A stretch of DNA of 64,000 nucleotides from Streptomyces sp. SCSIO 30461 (GTDB lineage Bacteria; Actinomycetota; Actinomycetes; Streptomycetales; Streptomycetaceae): NCBI RefSeq assembly GCF_037023745.1, contig NZ_CP146101.1, positions 2,286,001 through 2,350,000 on the forward strand. Reading direction: 5' to 3'. The first letter of the stretch is position 1, and each line of letters opens with the position of its first letter. The notes beneath the pieces are model-generated. The model worked only from the letters and a program-made list of their open reading frames with translations. It was not told the DNA's origin and did no database searches. Both the position numbers and the translations under genes were made by a program. Positions 53,080-61,555 of this stretch are shown here, piece after piece.

Positions 53080-53610
53080 ATGACGAGCTTCCTCCGCAGC
53101 CCCGGCGGCAACACTCGATCCGCTCGGGTCGCCGGGCACTTGACCAACAGGCCTGATCCGTTCGCGCACGAATTCGCCATGAGGTTCACATCTACACCTC
53201 GCGGCGCCAGGCTCGCCCGGCGTTTGGTCGGCGTTCGCCTGAACGAGTGGGGCATCCTGTACGGCACCGGCCCGCACGACGAGATCGTCCTGATCGTCGG
53301 GGAGTTGACCGCCAACGCCGTACGTCACGGTCATGTACCCAGCCGGGACTTCCACTGCCGCCTCCACCTCACGCACGCGCCCGAGCCGCTCGCCCGTGTC
53401 GAGGTCACCGACACCCGCGCCGAACGCGTGCCCCCTCGCCCGGGCACCCTGCCCGATCCGGGATTCGCGGACGGCGGGCGGGGTCTGCTCCTGGTGTCAG
53501 CGTTCGCCGACCGCTGGGACTGGCACCCGCGCGCCGACGGTCCGGGCAAGACGGTCTGGGCTGAGTACGCGATCCCCGCCTCGCCCTCAGCTACGGGAGT
53601 CACCGCTTGA
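53080..53610 (+). CDS. HATPase_c ATP-binding protein, anti-sigma-like
   Basis: This 176-residue protein has the GHKL ATPase signature: N-box IVGELTANAVRHGHV and G-box DGGRGLLLVSAFADRWDWH. The shorter start at ATG 53179 (MRFTSTPRGARL) would give about 143 residues and is plausible; the longer is from ATG 53080. Together with the divergent HTH/DUF397 genes it makes the whiJ-type trio. Such proteins may act as kinase-like anti-sigma factors. The partner is unknown. Confidence 0.82.
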   Translation: MTSFLRSPGGNTRSARVAGHLTNRPDPFAHEFAMRFTSTPRGARLARRLVGVRLNEWGILYGTGPHDEIVLIVGELTANAVRHGHVPSRDFHCRLHLTHAPEPLARVEVTDTRAERVPPRPGTLPDPGFADGGRGLLLVSAFADRWDWHPRADGPGKTVWAEYAIPASPSATGVTA

Positions 53611-53656
53611 TCCGTGCCGTCGCGACCCGATCCCGACGTGCCGTGGGTGGCTTCGG

Positions 53657-54373
53657 CTACCCGAAGTCGGACCTGACCTGCTCCGTGGCCGACCTGGTCT
53701 GCTCGCTCGCGCTGCCCGGGTCGTCGGCGGCCGCCGGCTCACTGGTGACCGTCAACTCGTGGGCGGTCCTGGACAGCAGCGAGACGTAGAAGGGGAGGTC
53801 GGGCAGCGAAGGTGTGGTGAGGCTCAGTACGAGGAGGCGCTGCATACGGGGAAGTGGCAGGTAGACATCCGCCCTTGCCATCGGCAGCGAGGGGGCTGTG
53901 TCGTCCGACGGGTCCGACCGCCACTCCAGGCCGCATAGGACGAGGACCCCGGGTCCTACCGGCACCCGGATGTCCGAGACCGTGTTGTTGTCGTTCGCGG
54001 CGAGCGCCTCGAAGAGACTGCGGGCCGAGAGCTCCGCGTCGGGCTCCTCCATCGGGTCGAGGCGCGCCAACAGCGAGGCCGTGGTGAGGCGGCCGTCGGG
54101 AGCCTCGTCCAGACAGAAGCCGGCGTAGAACGAGTTCTCGGCGAGGGCGTGGTCGGCCATCTCGCGATAGGCGTGGAAGGAGACTTCACGCTGGAAGTCG
54201 GTCCCGGTCGGCCAGACCCTCTCCGCGATGGTCCAGAGCTGCTCCAGGCGTTCCTCGCCCTCCAGGTCGAGGCCCAGGGAGTAGAACCCGCCGGGTATGT
54301 CAAGGAGCAGTCGCGGCCCGGTGGTGGGGGCTTCCGTCGTCACGGGATGAGTGTCGGCAGCGGGATGGGTCAC
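53657..54373 (-). CDS. Hypothetical protein in WXG-type operon
   Basis: About 238 residues from GTG 54373, with GAGAG upstream. It has the sequence LLLDIPGGFYSLGLDLEGEERLEQLW, then REMADHALAENSFYAGFCLDE, and LTTASLLARLDPMEEPDAEL. No family is recognised and no signal peptide or membrane helix is clear. The C-terminal 30 residues are acidic with Ser/Thr. It is the last gene of a four-gene set with WXG100-like proteins, separated by 210 bp. It may be an accessory or immunity protein. Confidence 0.7.
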   Translation of the reverse strand: MTHPAADTHPVTTEAPTTGPRLLLDIPGGFYSLGLDLEGEERLEQLWTIAERVWPTGTDFQREVSFHAYREMADHALAENSFYAGFCLDEAPDGRLTTASLLARLDPMEEPDAELSARSLFEALAANDNNTVSDIRVPVGPGVLVLCGLEWRSDPSDDTAPSLPMARADVYLPLPRMQRLLVLSLTTPSLPDLPFYVSLLSRTAHELTVTSEPAAADDPGSASEQTRSATEQVRSDFG

Positions 54374-54489
54374 TGTGAATCTCTCAGATGGAACGGAGCG
54401 AAGGGTCGCACAGGCACCGGCACCCGGGCCCGAAGGCGTATCGAGCGCGCGTGCGGCCGCGGGTCCGAGTGCTGCGTGTGCGCGGTTGC

Positions 54490-54530
54490 GAGGCGTCGCG
54501 GTGTGCTGAGCGATACGCCCTGGGTCTCCT
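54490..54530 (-). repeat. Degenerate duplicate of downstream part of 54584 gene
   Basis: On the minus strand this stretch translates as ETQGVSLSTPRRLATAHTQ, nearly identical to EIQGVPLSTLQRLASAHGL at 54667-54723 in the membrane-protein gene. Nucleotides are similar too (for example GAGGCGTCGCGGTGTGCTGA against CAGGCGTTGCAGCGTGCTCA). It is a partial, decayed copy of the gene's 3' end. Confidence 0.6.
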
Positions 54531-54583
54531 GGCATCGTGCCCACAAGGCCGTGGCGGTGGCCCGGCGGCTGTGGGTCCGCTTG

Positions 54584-55108
54584 TCATGACTCCACCGGGT
54601 GCATACCGAGGAGGCCCGCACCGTTCTTGAGGTCGGACGGCACGTCGATGACAAGTCCGTGTGCCGACGCCAGGCGTTGCAGCGTGCTCAGCGGTACGCC
54701 CTGGATCTCCCGGGGGTACAGGACGAGGCCGTACGCGTGTCCGTCGGGGTGCACCTTGTTCCCGGTCTCGTGCAGCGCCCATGTGCGCCAACGGAACTTC
54801 TTGCGACGGATATCCTCGGCGAATCGCGCGAATCTGTGATTCATGGCGGCCTCGTGACGAGACGCGTCGTGTGACAGACGGAGCAGGAGAACGCGCGGTG
54901 AGAGGAACCGCCTGAGAGGTTCCCGCACATCGGCGACATCGTCCGAACTGCCGTTGCCGAGGAGGAGCATGGTGAACCAGACCACCCGTAGGGCGAGGTC
55001 CAGTGGGATGAGGGGCCACTGCACGACGAACCAGACGAGCAGCCAGAGCCTCGACTGGTGGGGCACCACCGGATCGGCGGCCGGCGTGCGGTGGGGTGTG
55101 GCGGCCAT
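54584..55108 (-). CDS. Membrane-anchored protein of unknown function
   Basis: This 174-residue protein begins MAATPHRTPAADPVVPHQSR. It has two hydrophobic stretches, WLLVWFVVQWPLIPLDLALRV and VVWFTMLLLGNG, in residues 21-55. A cytosolic region follows with FARFAEDIRRKKFRWRTWALHE and GVPLSTLQRLASAHGL. It starts 2 bp before the stop of the 469-residue WXG-like gene. No family is known to me. The C-terminal GVPLSTLQRL region is partly duplicated at 54490-54530. It could be an immunity protein for the upstream cargo. Confidence 0.7.
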   Translation of the reverse strand: MAATPHRTPAADPVVPHQSRLWLLVWFVVQWPLIPLDLALRVVWFTMLLLGNGSSDDVADVREPLRRFLSPRVLLLRLSHDASRHEAAMNHRFARFAEDIRRKKFRWRTWALHETGNKVHPDGHAYGLVLYPREIQGVPLSTLQRLASAHGLVIDVPSDLKNGAGLLGMHPVES

Positions 55109-55110
55109 GC

Positions 55111-56520
55111 TCAGTCTCCCGTGATGCTGTCGTAGATGCCGGTCGCGGCGCCGGGTATCTGCGTGGCGAGCAGCGGGCCCTTCGACCACCAGGAGAGTGG
55201 GTCAAGCGAGTCGTCGACGCGGATGGCCGACCGCAGGGAGTCCATGTCCCGCAGTCCTGGAATGCGGTTGATGGTGGCGCTGAGTCCCTTCTCGGCCATC
55301 TGGGAGCCGAGGTTAGTCGCCACCGAGTTCTCCCAGGCCAGACGCAGCTTGTTTCCGGCGCCCGTGGCCTCGAAGATGCGGCCCTCGGCCGCGGAGCGCA
55401 GCCGACCGGCCTCCCGTGCGAAGTTCGACCCGTCGGCGACCCCTTCGCCGACGAGGCGGTTCAGACGCATCACCTTCTGCACGTCGTCGACCCTCGAGAC
55501 GGCGCCGGCCGCGGTGTCCACCGTACCCACGGCGACCTTGACCGTTCCCGTGACAGCCGTCTTCGCGAATCCGACTCCCGGAATGACGCCGAGGGCGTCC
55601 CCCGCGAGGTCCAGCATGCTGACGTCCGCCCCGCCCAGTTTGGCGGCGCCGTGGGCGAGCAGCGCGCCCGCCGAGAGCGCGGCACCCGCCAGGGCGAGGG
55701 CGCCGGACAGCGGCGGGCACCACAGGGTCAACAGGGACAGGATGCCCAGGACGGCGGAGATGTTGCCCAGCCAGTCGCCGATGGACTTGAGCAGGTCCTT
55801 GTTCCGGGCGCACCACTCCTGGATGGCGTGGCCGAGCTTCTGGAACTGGTCGCCCAGGCGCTCCCAGAAACCCGGGTCGGGTGCGCTGTCGTTCGCCTTG
55901 CGCAGGCGATCCGCGACGCCGCGGGCCTGTGCCTGATGCTCTTCGAGCAGTCGCTCGGCGTTCTTGATGATCTCTTCGAGCTCGCGCTCCGCCTGTTCGA
56001 GTCGGGCTGAGGCAGCCGAGAGGTCGTCGTCGGCCTGCTGGAGGCGGGTGTTGGCCGCGTCGATCTTGTTCTGGGCGTCCTGGAGCGCGGGACCGGTGAA
56101 ATACTGGCCGCTGAGCCGGTAGGCGGGGTCGGAGGCCGCCTGGTTGTAGCGGTTCGTCGCGGCGTCCCTGCTCTTCTCCGCGGTCGTCACCTGCCCCTTG
56201 GCCCGCTTGGCCTGGACTTCGTAGGTGCGGGCCGTGCTCTGGTAGTCGCTCAGGGCCCCGCGCCACTTCGTCAGCTCGGATGACGCCGTACTCATCGCCT
56301 CCTGGCTGTCCTTGAGGTAGCGGGGCAGCTCGCCGACCTTCTTCGAGAACGCGGAGGCGGCGTCACCGGCCCAGCTCACGTTCCCCGTGAGGCGCTTGAT
56401 GCTGTTCTGCGCGTTGTCGAGGGCGTTCGCGGCCTTCTTGGTGCGGGCGGCGAGCGAGTCCACGTTTCCGGTGTTGCCCGGGGCCGGGTCGAAGCCCAGT
56501 GAGGGGTAGGAGTCGCTCAT
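55111..56520 (-). CDS. WXG100-like T7SS-associated large protein
   Basis: This 469-residue protein begins MSDSYPSLGFDPAPGNTGN and contains an N-terminal WXG-type helical region. A W-x-G motif occurs near residue 50 (VSWAGDAASAF). Long coiled coils follow (residues 100-215), then a hydrophobic, Gly/Ala-rich centre (about 250-330, LGILSLLTLWCPPLSGALALAGAALSAG). The last 130 residues are mixed charge without a recognised toxin fold. This is the general layout of ESX/T7SS cargo proteins. It overlaps the small gene upstream by four bases and the gene at 54584 nearly abuts it. Confidence 0.72.
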   Translation of the reverse strand: MSDSYPSLGFDPAPGNTGNVDSLAARTKKAANALDNAQNSIKRLTGNVSWAGDAASAFSKKVGELPRYLKDSQEAMSTASSELTKWRGALSDYQSTARTYEVQAKRAKGQVTTAEKSRDAATNRYNQAASDPAYRLSGQYFTGPALQDAQNKIDAANTRLQQADDDLSAASARLEQAERELEEIIKNAERLLEEHQAQARGVADRLRKANDSAPDPGFWERLGDQFQKLGHAIQEWCARNKDLLKSIGDWLGNISAVLGILSLLTLWCPPLSGALALAGAALSAGALLAHGAAKLGGADVSMLDLAGDALGVIPGVGFAKTAVTGTVKVAVGTVDTAAGAVSRVDDVQKVMRLNRLVGEGVADGSNFAREAGRLRSAAEGRIFEATGAGNKLRLAWENSVATNLGSQMAEKGLSATINRIPGLRDMDSLRSAIRVDDSLDPLSWWSKGPLLATQIPGAATGIYDSITGD

Positions 56521-56819
56521 CGGGCATCGCCCTTCCCGGCGAAGCCGTCACGCAGTGCGGTTTCGACCTGTTCGTAGGTGTCCCGGGTCTTCTTCAGGCC
56601 GTCCTCGATGGCTCGGGTGCCCTCGGCGATCTTGGATATCGCGTCGTCCCAACTGTCGTGGAACTCGTCGCAGGCGTTGTCGAGTTCCTTGCTCCCAGTG
56701 GTCTTCGGTCCGGTGTCACGCAGCGCGTTCAGTGCCGAACGCATCTCGTCCTGACTCCGGTGAAGTTCCCTGACGAGACCGTCCAGCTCGGACACGTCTA
56801 CCTTGAAGCCCGCTCCCAT
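56517..56819 (-). CDS. Small WXG100-type helical protein
   Basis: This 100-residue protein is predicted to be a helical hairpin: GAGFKVDVSELDGLVRELHRSQDEMRSAL and CDEFHDSWDDAISKIAEGTRAIEDGLKKT. It has the size of ESAT-6/WXG100 proteins, but the WXG is replaced by a SWDD turn. The start is ATG 56819. It overlaps the large protein gene by four bases. It likely forms a complex with it or is exported with it. Confidence 0.75.
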   Translation of the reverse strand: MGAGFKVDVSELDGLVRELHRSQDEMRSALNALRDTGPKTTGSKELDNACDEFHDSWDDAISKIAEGTRAIEDGLKKTRDTYEQVETALRDGFAGKGDAR

Positions 56820-57309
56820 GGCGCCGTGTTCCCCCAGTCTTGGCAAAGGCGCAGGTCAAATCCTGCCCCTCGTACGCTATCCAACGGCCCGGCGGGCCTA
56901 CGGCGGCGGGTTCCCCCCTTTCGCAGAACCTTCACGGCATTCGGCCGGACCCTGCTCGTCGAATGGGCCTACCAGCGGCCCTCCACCCCGAATACCGCAA
57001 CCGGCCGGCTTCGGCGGAGATCCGCTTCCACGCCTGCTCGGGCAGCGCGGCGATCAGCTCATCCACGCGGCCGTCCTGTCCATCGGAGGCGGAGGCGGAG
57101 GCGGTGACGGTGTCGTTGACCTTGGTGGCCAGCACATACGCCACCCCGCGTTCCTCCGGCCACACCCGCCCTTGAGCCCCAGGCAGCCGACACGCCCATG
57201 ATATGGCTATTGTCTGATTTACACCCTTCTTTGTGATTCGATGCCCCTACTTTCGCCCCTCCCCGCGAAGGGGCGTGACGGCTTGTCACACAGAAGGAGA
57301 GCACCGTCG
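56820..57309. other. Intergenic region with IS701-type remnant
   Basis: Most of this region holds the transposase fragment at 56986-57156. The GAAGGAG ribosome binding site for the beta-helix gene lies just before 57310. The rest shows no gene. Confidence 0.55.
56986..57156 (-). pseudogene. IS701-type transposase fragment
   Basis: The minus strand translates ERGVAYVLATKVNDTV, then DELIAALPEQAWKRISA. This matches ERGIGYVLAVACSAEVP and DALAAKVPKRAWQKLSA of the intact IS701-type transposase at 62427-63743. Only about 60 residues remain. It is a relic of an earlier insertion. Confidence 0.75.
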
Positions 57310-58809
57310 ATGTCCGGATCACAGGGCACGAGCACGGACGGCACGTCCCGCGCGAAGACCGCGACGCTGAGTCGTCACTGGAAGGTCGCCGTTCTCGCCG
57401 CGGCCGGTTTCGCCACGATGGTCGGCGGTGGCGGTACGGCCGTAGCCGCGCACGCAGACTCAGCGGAGGCGAAGCCGGCCTCTGCTGCCAAGGACGACGA
57501 CCGGGCGGATTCCCAGGGCAAGGGGTCCCACGGAGGCAAGGGGCCGGGCTCCGGGTCCAAGGGCGAGGAGAGTACGGGCAAGGGCTCGGACGGCCATGGC
57601 AAGTCGAAGAGGGGCGGCCACCACGCCGGCGACCGCGGCCGTGGCTCGCACGAGGGAGGTCACGACAAGACCAGGTCCGTGGAGTGTGACCCGAGCGGCC
57701 TGATCTCGGCGATCGTGAAGGCGAACGAGGTCTCGGGCCCCAGCATCCTGGAGTTGGCGGAGAAGTGCACCTATACGCTCACCGCCAATCAAGACGGCAA
57801 CGGCCTGCCGGCGATCACTCAGCGGATCACGATCATCGGCAACGGAGCGACCATTGCGCGCGCCGCGAATGCTGACGACTTCCGGATCTTCGAGGTCGAA
57901 GCCGGCGGCGACCTGAAACTCCGCCACCTCACCATCACCCGAGGCAAGGCCGACGAGGACCACGGTGGCGCAGTCAACGTAAGGTCTGGGGGGCGGCTCG
58001 ACCTCGATCACGTCACCCTGGAGAACAACACCGTCAGCGATGTCAGCAGCTACGAGGGCGGCGGCGTCTACAACGAGGGCATCACCACCATCAGCAACAG
58101 CACCCTCGACACGAACTTCGGCACCGAGGGCGCGGCTGTCTCGAGCTACTACGGCAAGGTGGACATCAGCAGAACCAAGGTCACCGGCAACGTCTCCGAC
58201 GGCTACGCGGCCATCGTCAACGAGTACGGCACGACCAAGATCAGCGAGAGCTACCTCTCCTACAACTACGGTTTCTACGGCGGCGCCTTGAACAACTACG
58301 GCGGTGTGACCGAGGTGGAGAAGAGCGCCCTCACCCACAACCTCGGCTACTACGGCGGCGGCATCTACAACCAGTACGGCTCGCTCTTCTTGCGCCAGAG
58401 CACCGTCAAGAACAACACCGCCACCGACGGGGGTGGCGGTGGCCTCAACCTCACAGCACCGGCGACGATCGAGGACAGCAAGATCACCGACAATGCCTCG
58501 ACGAACAGCGACGGCGGCGGCGTCTACGTCGACTTGGACGACTTCGAGGCAGGGGTGGCGATCCGTGACTCGAAGGTCAACGGCAACCAGGCTCCCGGCA
58601 ACGATGCCACCGGCGGCGGCATCTTCGTCAACCCGGGCAGCCAGGTCACCCTCACCGACTCGAAGGTGAAGGGCAACATCTCCGACGGGCCTGCAGGCGG
58701 CATCCAGAACGACGGCACGGTCCTCACGAACGGCAAGGTCAAGATCATCGACAACGTACCCACCAACTGCGACGGCAGCGCCGGCACCGTCCCGAACTGC
58801 TTCGGCTGA
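57310..58809 (+). CDS. Secreted parallel beta-helix protein
   Basis: The 499-residue protein starts at ATG 57310 with an upstream AAGGAG. It has a signal-like region (WKVAVLAAAGFATMVGGGG to AVAAHADS) near residues 25-50. A Lys/Gly/Ser/His-rich low-complexity linker follows to 120. From about 130 a right-handed beta-helix has repeats such as LDLDHVTLENNTVSDV, TTISNSTLDTNFGT, TKISESYLSYNYG and DITDS-like LTDSKVKGNIS. There are Tyr/Gly-rich loops (FYGGALNNYGG, YYGGGIYNQYG). It looks like an extracellular structural or adhesive protein. No catalytic motif is seen. Confidence 0.88.
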   Translation: MSGSQGTSTDGTSRAKTATLSRHWKVAVLAAAGFATMVGGGGTAVAAHADSAEAKPASAAKDDDRADSQGKGSHGGKGPGSGSKGEESTGKGSDGHGKSKRGGHHAGDRGRGSHEGGHDKTRSVECDPSGLISAIVKANEVSGPSILELAEKCTYTLTANQDGNGLPAITQRITIIGNGATIARAANADDFRIFEVEAGGDLKLRHLTITRGKADEDHGGAVNVRSGGRLDLDHVTLENNTVSDVSSYEGGGVYNEGITTISNSTLDTNFGTEGAAVSSYYGKVDISRTKVTGNVSDGYAAIVNEYGTTKISESYLSYNYGFYGGALNNYGGVTEVEKSALTHNLGYYGGGIYNQYGSLFLRQSTVKNNTATDGGGGGLNLTAPATIEDSKITDNASTNSDGGGVYVDLDDFEAGVAIRDSKVNGNQAPGNDATGGGIFVNPGSQVTLTDSKVKGNISDGPAGGIQNDGTVLTNGKVKIIDNVPTNCDGSAGTVPNCFG

Positions 58810-58825
58810 CACAGCCGACCCCACT

Positions 58826-58855
58826 GCCCGCCCCCGGCACCAGCCGGGGGCGGGC
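58826..58855 (+). terminator. Strong hairpin after beta-helix gene
   Basis: GCCCGCCCCCGGC (58826-58838) and GCCGGGGGCGGGC (58843-58855) form a perfect 13-bp GC-only stem with loop ACCA, 16 bp after the stop. It is a likely terminator. Confidence 0.8.
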
Positions 58856-59015
58856 GCACATGCGGGCCGCCTGTCTCGGCGTCGGAATCGGGTCGTGACC
58901 GGCCCGACACACTCGACGGCTTCATAGCCGGCACCGGCCTGACCCACGATGACCCAGCGTCGCCCTGACGAGCCGAAGTCGGAAACCACCCGGTCTTGGG
59001 AGAACTTCAGTGTTT

Positions 59016-60044
59016 CTATGGTTCTTTTCGTCGGCGGGTGAAGCGTACGACTCCGAGGCATGCGCTGAACAACAGAACGAGGGCAGCTGCCGTGGCGAGG
59101 AGGATCGGGGTGGGAGCGTCGTCGTCATCGAGTCGGGACGGGACCGCTCCGGCGATGCCGGGTCCGGTGGGAAAGGTGATCCGGGCCTTGTGGGTCTCTT
59201 CGAGCAGTCCGCTCTTCAGCCGGAGGGTGATATCCCAGGGGCCGTTTTCCACCGTGTCGGTGACGGTGACGGTGACGGGCTCGGACTGGCCAGGTTTGAG
59301 GCTGATGCCCAGCCGGACGGGGTACGGGCCCGCGCTGAGGCTTCCGGATACCCGTTTCATGCTTATGTCGCCGGTGAAGTCCAGGGCCCGTCCACCGGTG
59401 TTGTGCACCTGGGCCTGTACGACCGCCCGGCCGCCGCTGTCTCGGGCCGCCGTCATCGTGTTGACTTCGAACTTCGGCTGGGGTGGATTATTGCCGCCCA
59501 CCGAGAGGTAGACACGGATGCCCGTACGGTTCACCAGGGCGATCCCCTCGCCTGTGTCGTGACCCCTGACCTGCGCCCACACCACGCCGTATCGCTCACC
59601 GGGGGCCGCGTCCTTGGGGACCGCGATGGTCACGGCGCTGCGGGCGGTCGAGTGGGCCGGGATGTCGAGGCTGGGCTTGCTGAGCGTGATCCAGCTGGTG
59701 AGTTCGTTGCCGGTGCTTCCCGCGGCGCCGACGAAGGACCCGCGCTTGATGTCGGCGGCGCCGGAGTACAGCGCGATACGCTGGGCCGAATCCGAGTCGT
59801 TCACGACCTCGATAGACCGACGGATCGTGATGCCGGGCTTCAAGTTGTCGATCACGTACTGCCTGGCCCGGGGATCGTCGACCAAGTCCGCCGGCACGTC
59901 GACCAGCCGTACCCCGATACTGCCGGCGCCCGCGGGATCCGGGCGCTGCTCCTGGCCTGATGCGCGGGATAGGGGAACTGAAGCGCTGGTGGCCAGAGCG
60001 GTAGCCGCAACCACCAGCGCCGTGAGGGTGAAGAACCTGCGCAC
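59016..60044 (-). CDS. DUF916-like surface protein with C-terminal membrane anchor
   Basis: This 342-residue protein has a signal peptide (FTLTALVVAATALATSASV, cleavage near ASG). A beta-rich domain follows, with IGVRLVDVPADLVDDPRARQYVIDNLKPGITIRRSIEVVNDSD and later VGAAGSTGNELTSWITLSKPSLDIPAHS. This resembles the DUF916 proteins that pair with WxL proteins. A C-terminal membrane helix (LLATAAALVLLFSACLGVV) and basic tail RRRKE anchor it. It lies 62 bp from the WxL-like gene. It is a likely partner in a cell-surface complex. Confidence 0.82.
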   Translation of the reverse strand: MRRFFTLTALVVAATALATSASVPLSRASGQEQRPDPAGAGSIGVRLVDVPADLVDDPRARQYVIDNLKPGITIRRSIEVVNDSDSAQRIALYSGAADIKRGSFVGAAGSTGNELTSWITLSKPSLDIPAHSTARSAVTIAVPKDAAPGERYGVVWAQVRGHDTGEGIALVNRTGIRVYLSVGGNNPPQPKFEVNTMTAARDSGGRAVVQAQVHNTGGRALDFTGDISMKRVSGSLSAGPYPVRLGISLKPGQSEPVTVTVTDTVENGPWDITLRLKSGLLEETHKARITFPTGPGIAGAVPSRLDDDDAPTPILLATAAALVLLFSACLGVVRFTRRRKEP

Positions 60045-60106
60045 AGGGTCCCTGCCGTCGTTGCTGTCCGTGTGCCTGAATGGTCAGGCGCTTTCTATGG
60101 TGTCCG

Positions 60107-60640
60107 TCAGGAGACGGAGTGAGTGATCGTGGAGCTGTAGCTGCCCGCCAGGGCGTTGGCGGGGATGGTCAGGGAGATCGTCGGGTTCCACGTGGCGGAG
60201 TTGATCCCGCTCACGTCGGTGGCCGTCTGCACAGGCCCCGGCGGGTACAGCGGGGAAAGGTCGCTGGGGGTGACGGTGGCGGTGCCACTGACTGAGGCCG
60301 GCGGGCTGGTGTAGCTGCTGGAGCCAGGAGCGGACACGGAGATGTTCTGCGGTCCGGTGAAGTCCACCGCGTTGGCGGTGACCGTCCATCCGGCGGTGCC
60401 TCCGCGACCGTCCGACACGGTCACATTGCCCAGCTGGCTGTCGACCGTCTGCGGGCTGCTGCTGACGGCGACGGTACCGAGGTTCACCGACTCGGTCGGC
60501 ACAACGATGTTGAGCGTTCCGGAGGTGACCTGGACCGTCACCGGAGTGTCCTCTGCCGAAGCAGGGACCGGGAAAGCCAGCGTCACTGCTGCCGCACCGG
60601 CGACAAGGGGGCTGATGACAAGACTTCTTCTCACCGTCAC
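60107..60640 (-). CDS. WxL-domain-like secreted protein
   Basis: The 177-residue product has a signal peptide (LVISPLVAGAAAVTLAFPVPASA). The rest is beta-rich with VTSGTLNIVVPTESVNLGTVAVSS, LGNVTVSDGRGGTAGWTVTANA and the C-terminal ANALAGSYSSTITHSVS. The GWTVT motif and closing YSSTITHSV match WxL-like domains that bind peptidoglycan in Firmicutes. It is exported and probably binds the cell wall with the DUF916-like partner. Its gene is 62 bp upstream of that partner. Confidence 0.82.
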   Translation of the reverse strand: MTVRRSLVISPLVAGAAAVTLAFPVPASAEDTPVTVQVTSGTLNIVVPTESVNLGTVAVSSSPQTVDSQLGNVTVSDGRGGTAGWTVTANAVDFTGPQNISVSAPGSSSYTSPPASVSGTATVTPSDLSPLYPPGPVQTATDVSGINSATWNPTISLTIPANALAGSYSSTITHSVS

Positions 60641-61031
60641 GACCTCGCTTGATCACACAGAGGAATGGGGGCGGGACCGCAGAGAGGCGGTTACCTGAGC
60701 GCAGGCTACGCAGACCATGATCACATCACATACCCCGCTGAGCAGCCGCCGGACAAGTTCACCCGCGTGGAGGCGTTTCCGGCTCAGGCTGATCCCCGGG
60801 AGTGGACACCGGGTTTCATGCGGCGAGTGACAGAGTACGTGATGTGATCAGGCGCTGTTCGAACTCGACCGGCCAGCACGCGCAGGACGGGATACTGACT
60901 TCGGCTCGTCAGGCTGACCTTTTCTGAACGCATGCGGGCGGCTGAGCTGTTCGAGCGAGAGATCAAGCCGCCGGAGGTCGCGCGGTGGCTGTGGGTGAGC
61001 CGGAAGTTGACCAGGGGATCACGCCCGCGCG
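60641..61031. other. Intergenic region with IS630 fragment
   Basis: This 390-bp stretch lies between the WxL-like gene start and an ISAs1 remnant. Apart from the IS630-like fragment at 60932-61015, it shows no gene. Repeated GATCACATCA-like segments occur at 60719-60728 and 60839-60847. Confidence 0.5.
60932..61015 (+). pseudogene. IS630-type transposase helix-turn-helix fragment
   Basis: The plus-strand frame from ATG 60932 reads MRAAELFEREIKPPEVARWL then WVSRKLT, resembling the N-terminal winged-helix of IS630 transposases. Only 28 residues remain before unrelated sequence starts. It is a short relic. Confidence 0.55.
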
Positions 61032-61514
61032 ATGTCATCGTCCCTCATTCCTGCGCCTGTTCGCACGCCCGTCCCGGAAGATGAGCTCCTGGTCCAGTTG
61101 CTCGCCGGGATACCTGATCCGTGCCGTCGGCGCGGGGTCCGGCGCCCGGTCGGCGCTCTGATCGCGGTCGCGGTGTGCGCGGTGGTGGCTGGAGCCCGGG
61201 GGTTCACCGCGATCGGGGAATGGGCCCGGGACGCGGGAGCCGCCGCGCTTGGGCGGCTGGGGCCGCAACGCGGCGGCGTGGACGAATCCACGCTGCGACG
61301 CCTGTTCGCCCGCCTTGACGCGGACCGGCTCGATGTGGTGCTGGGCGCCTGGGCTCTGGCCAGGGCCGTACTCGTTGAGGACCGCAGGGTGATCGCAATC
61401 GACGGCAAGACCGTCCGCGGTGCACGCAGCGGCGGTTCCCCGGCCCCGCACCTCGTCGCGGCCCTCGCGCACGGGTCCGGGGCGGTGCTGGGCCAGGTCG
61501 CGGTGAGCGAGAAG
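61032..61514 (+). pseudogene. Truncated ISAs1-family transposase
   Basis: The frame has GIPDPCRRRGVRRPVGALIAVAV, GFTAIGEWARDAG, DESTLRRLFARLDAD and the first catalytic region VIAIDGKTVRGARS (Asp124). It matches the ISAs1 (H-repeat-associated) transposase up to VAVSEKS, where the homology ends. About 60% of the enzyme, including the other catalytic residues, is missing. What follows is the integrase relic in another strand. It is not functional. Confidence 0.8.
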
Positions 61515-61555
61515 AGCCCTGACAGCCTGATCAACGACCTTGCCGGAGCCCTGGG

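Noticed and set aside
54370..54654. Ninety-four-codon minus-strand frame in the operon gap
   Set aside because: Only a short stretch (QGVSLSTPRRLA) has similarity, to the 3' end of the neighbouring gene. It lacks the membrane helices and a start signal and is treated as a decayed duplicate.
60665..60847. Sixty-codon plus-strand frame after WxL-like gene
   Set aside because: No ribosome binding site or similarity, and it contains the repeated GATCACATCA segments. It is probably non-coding.
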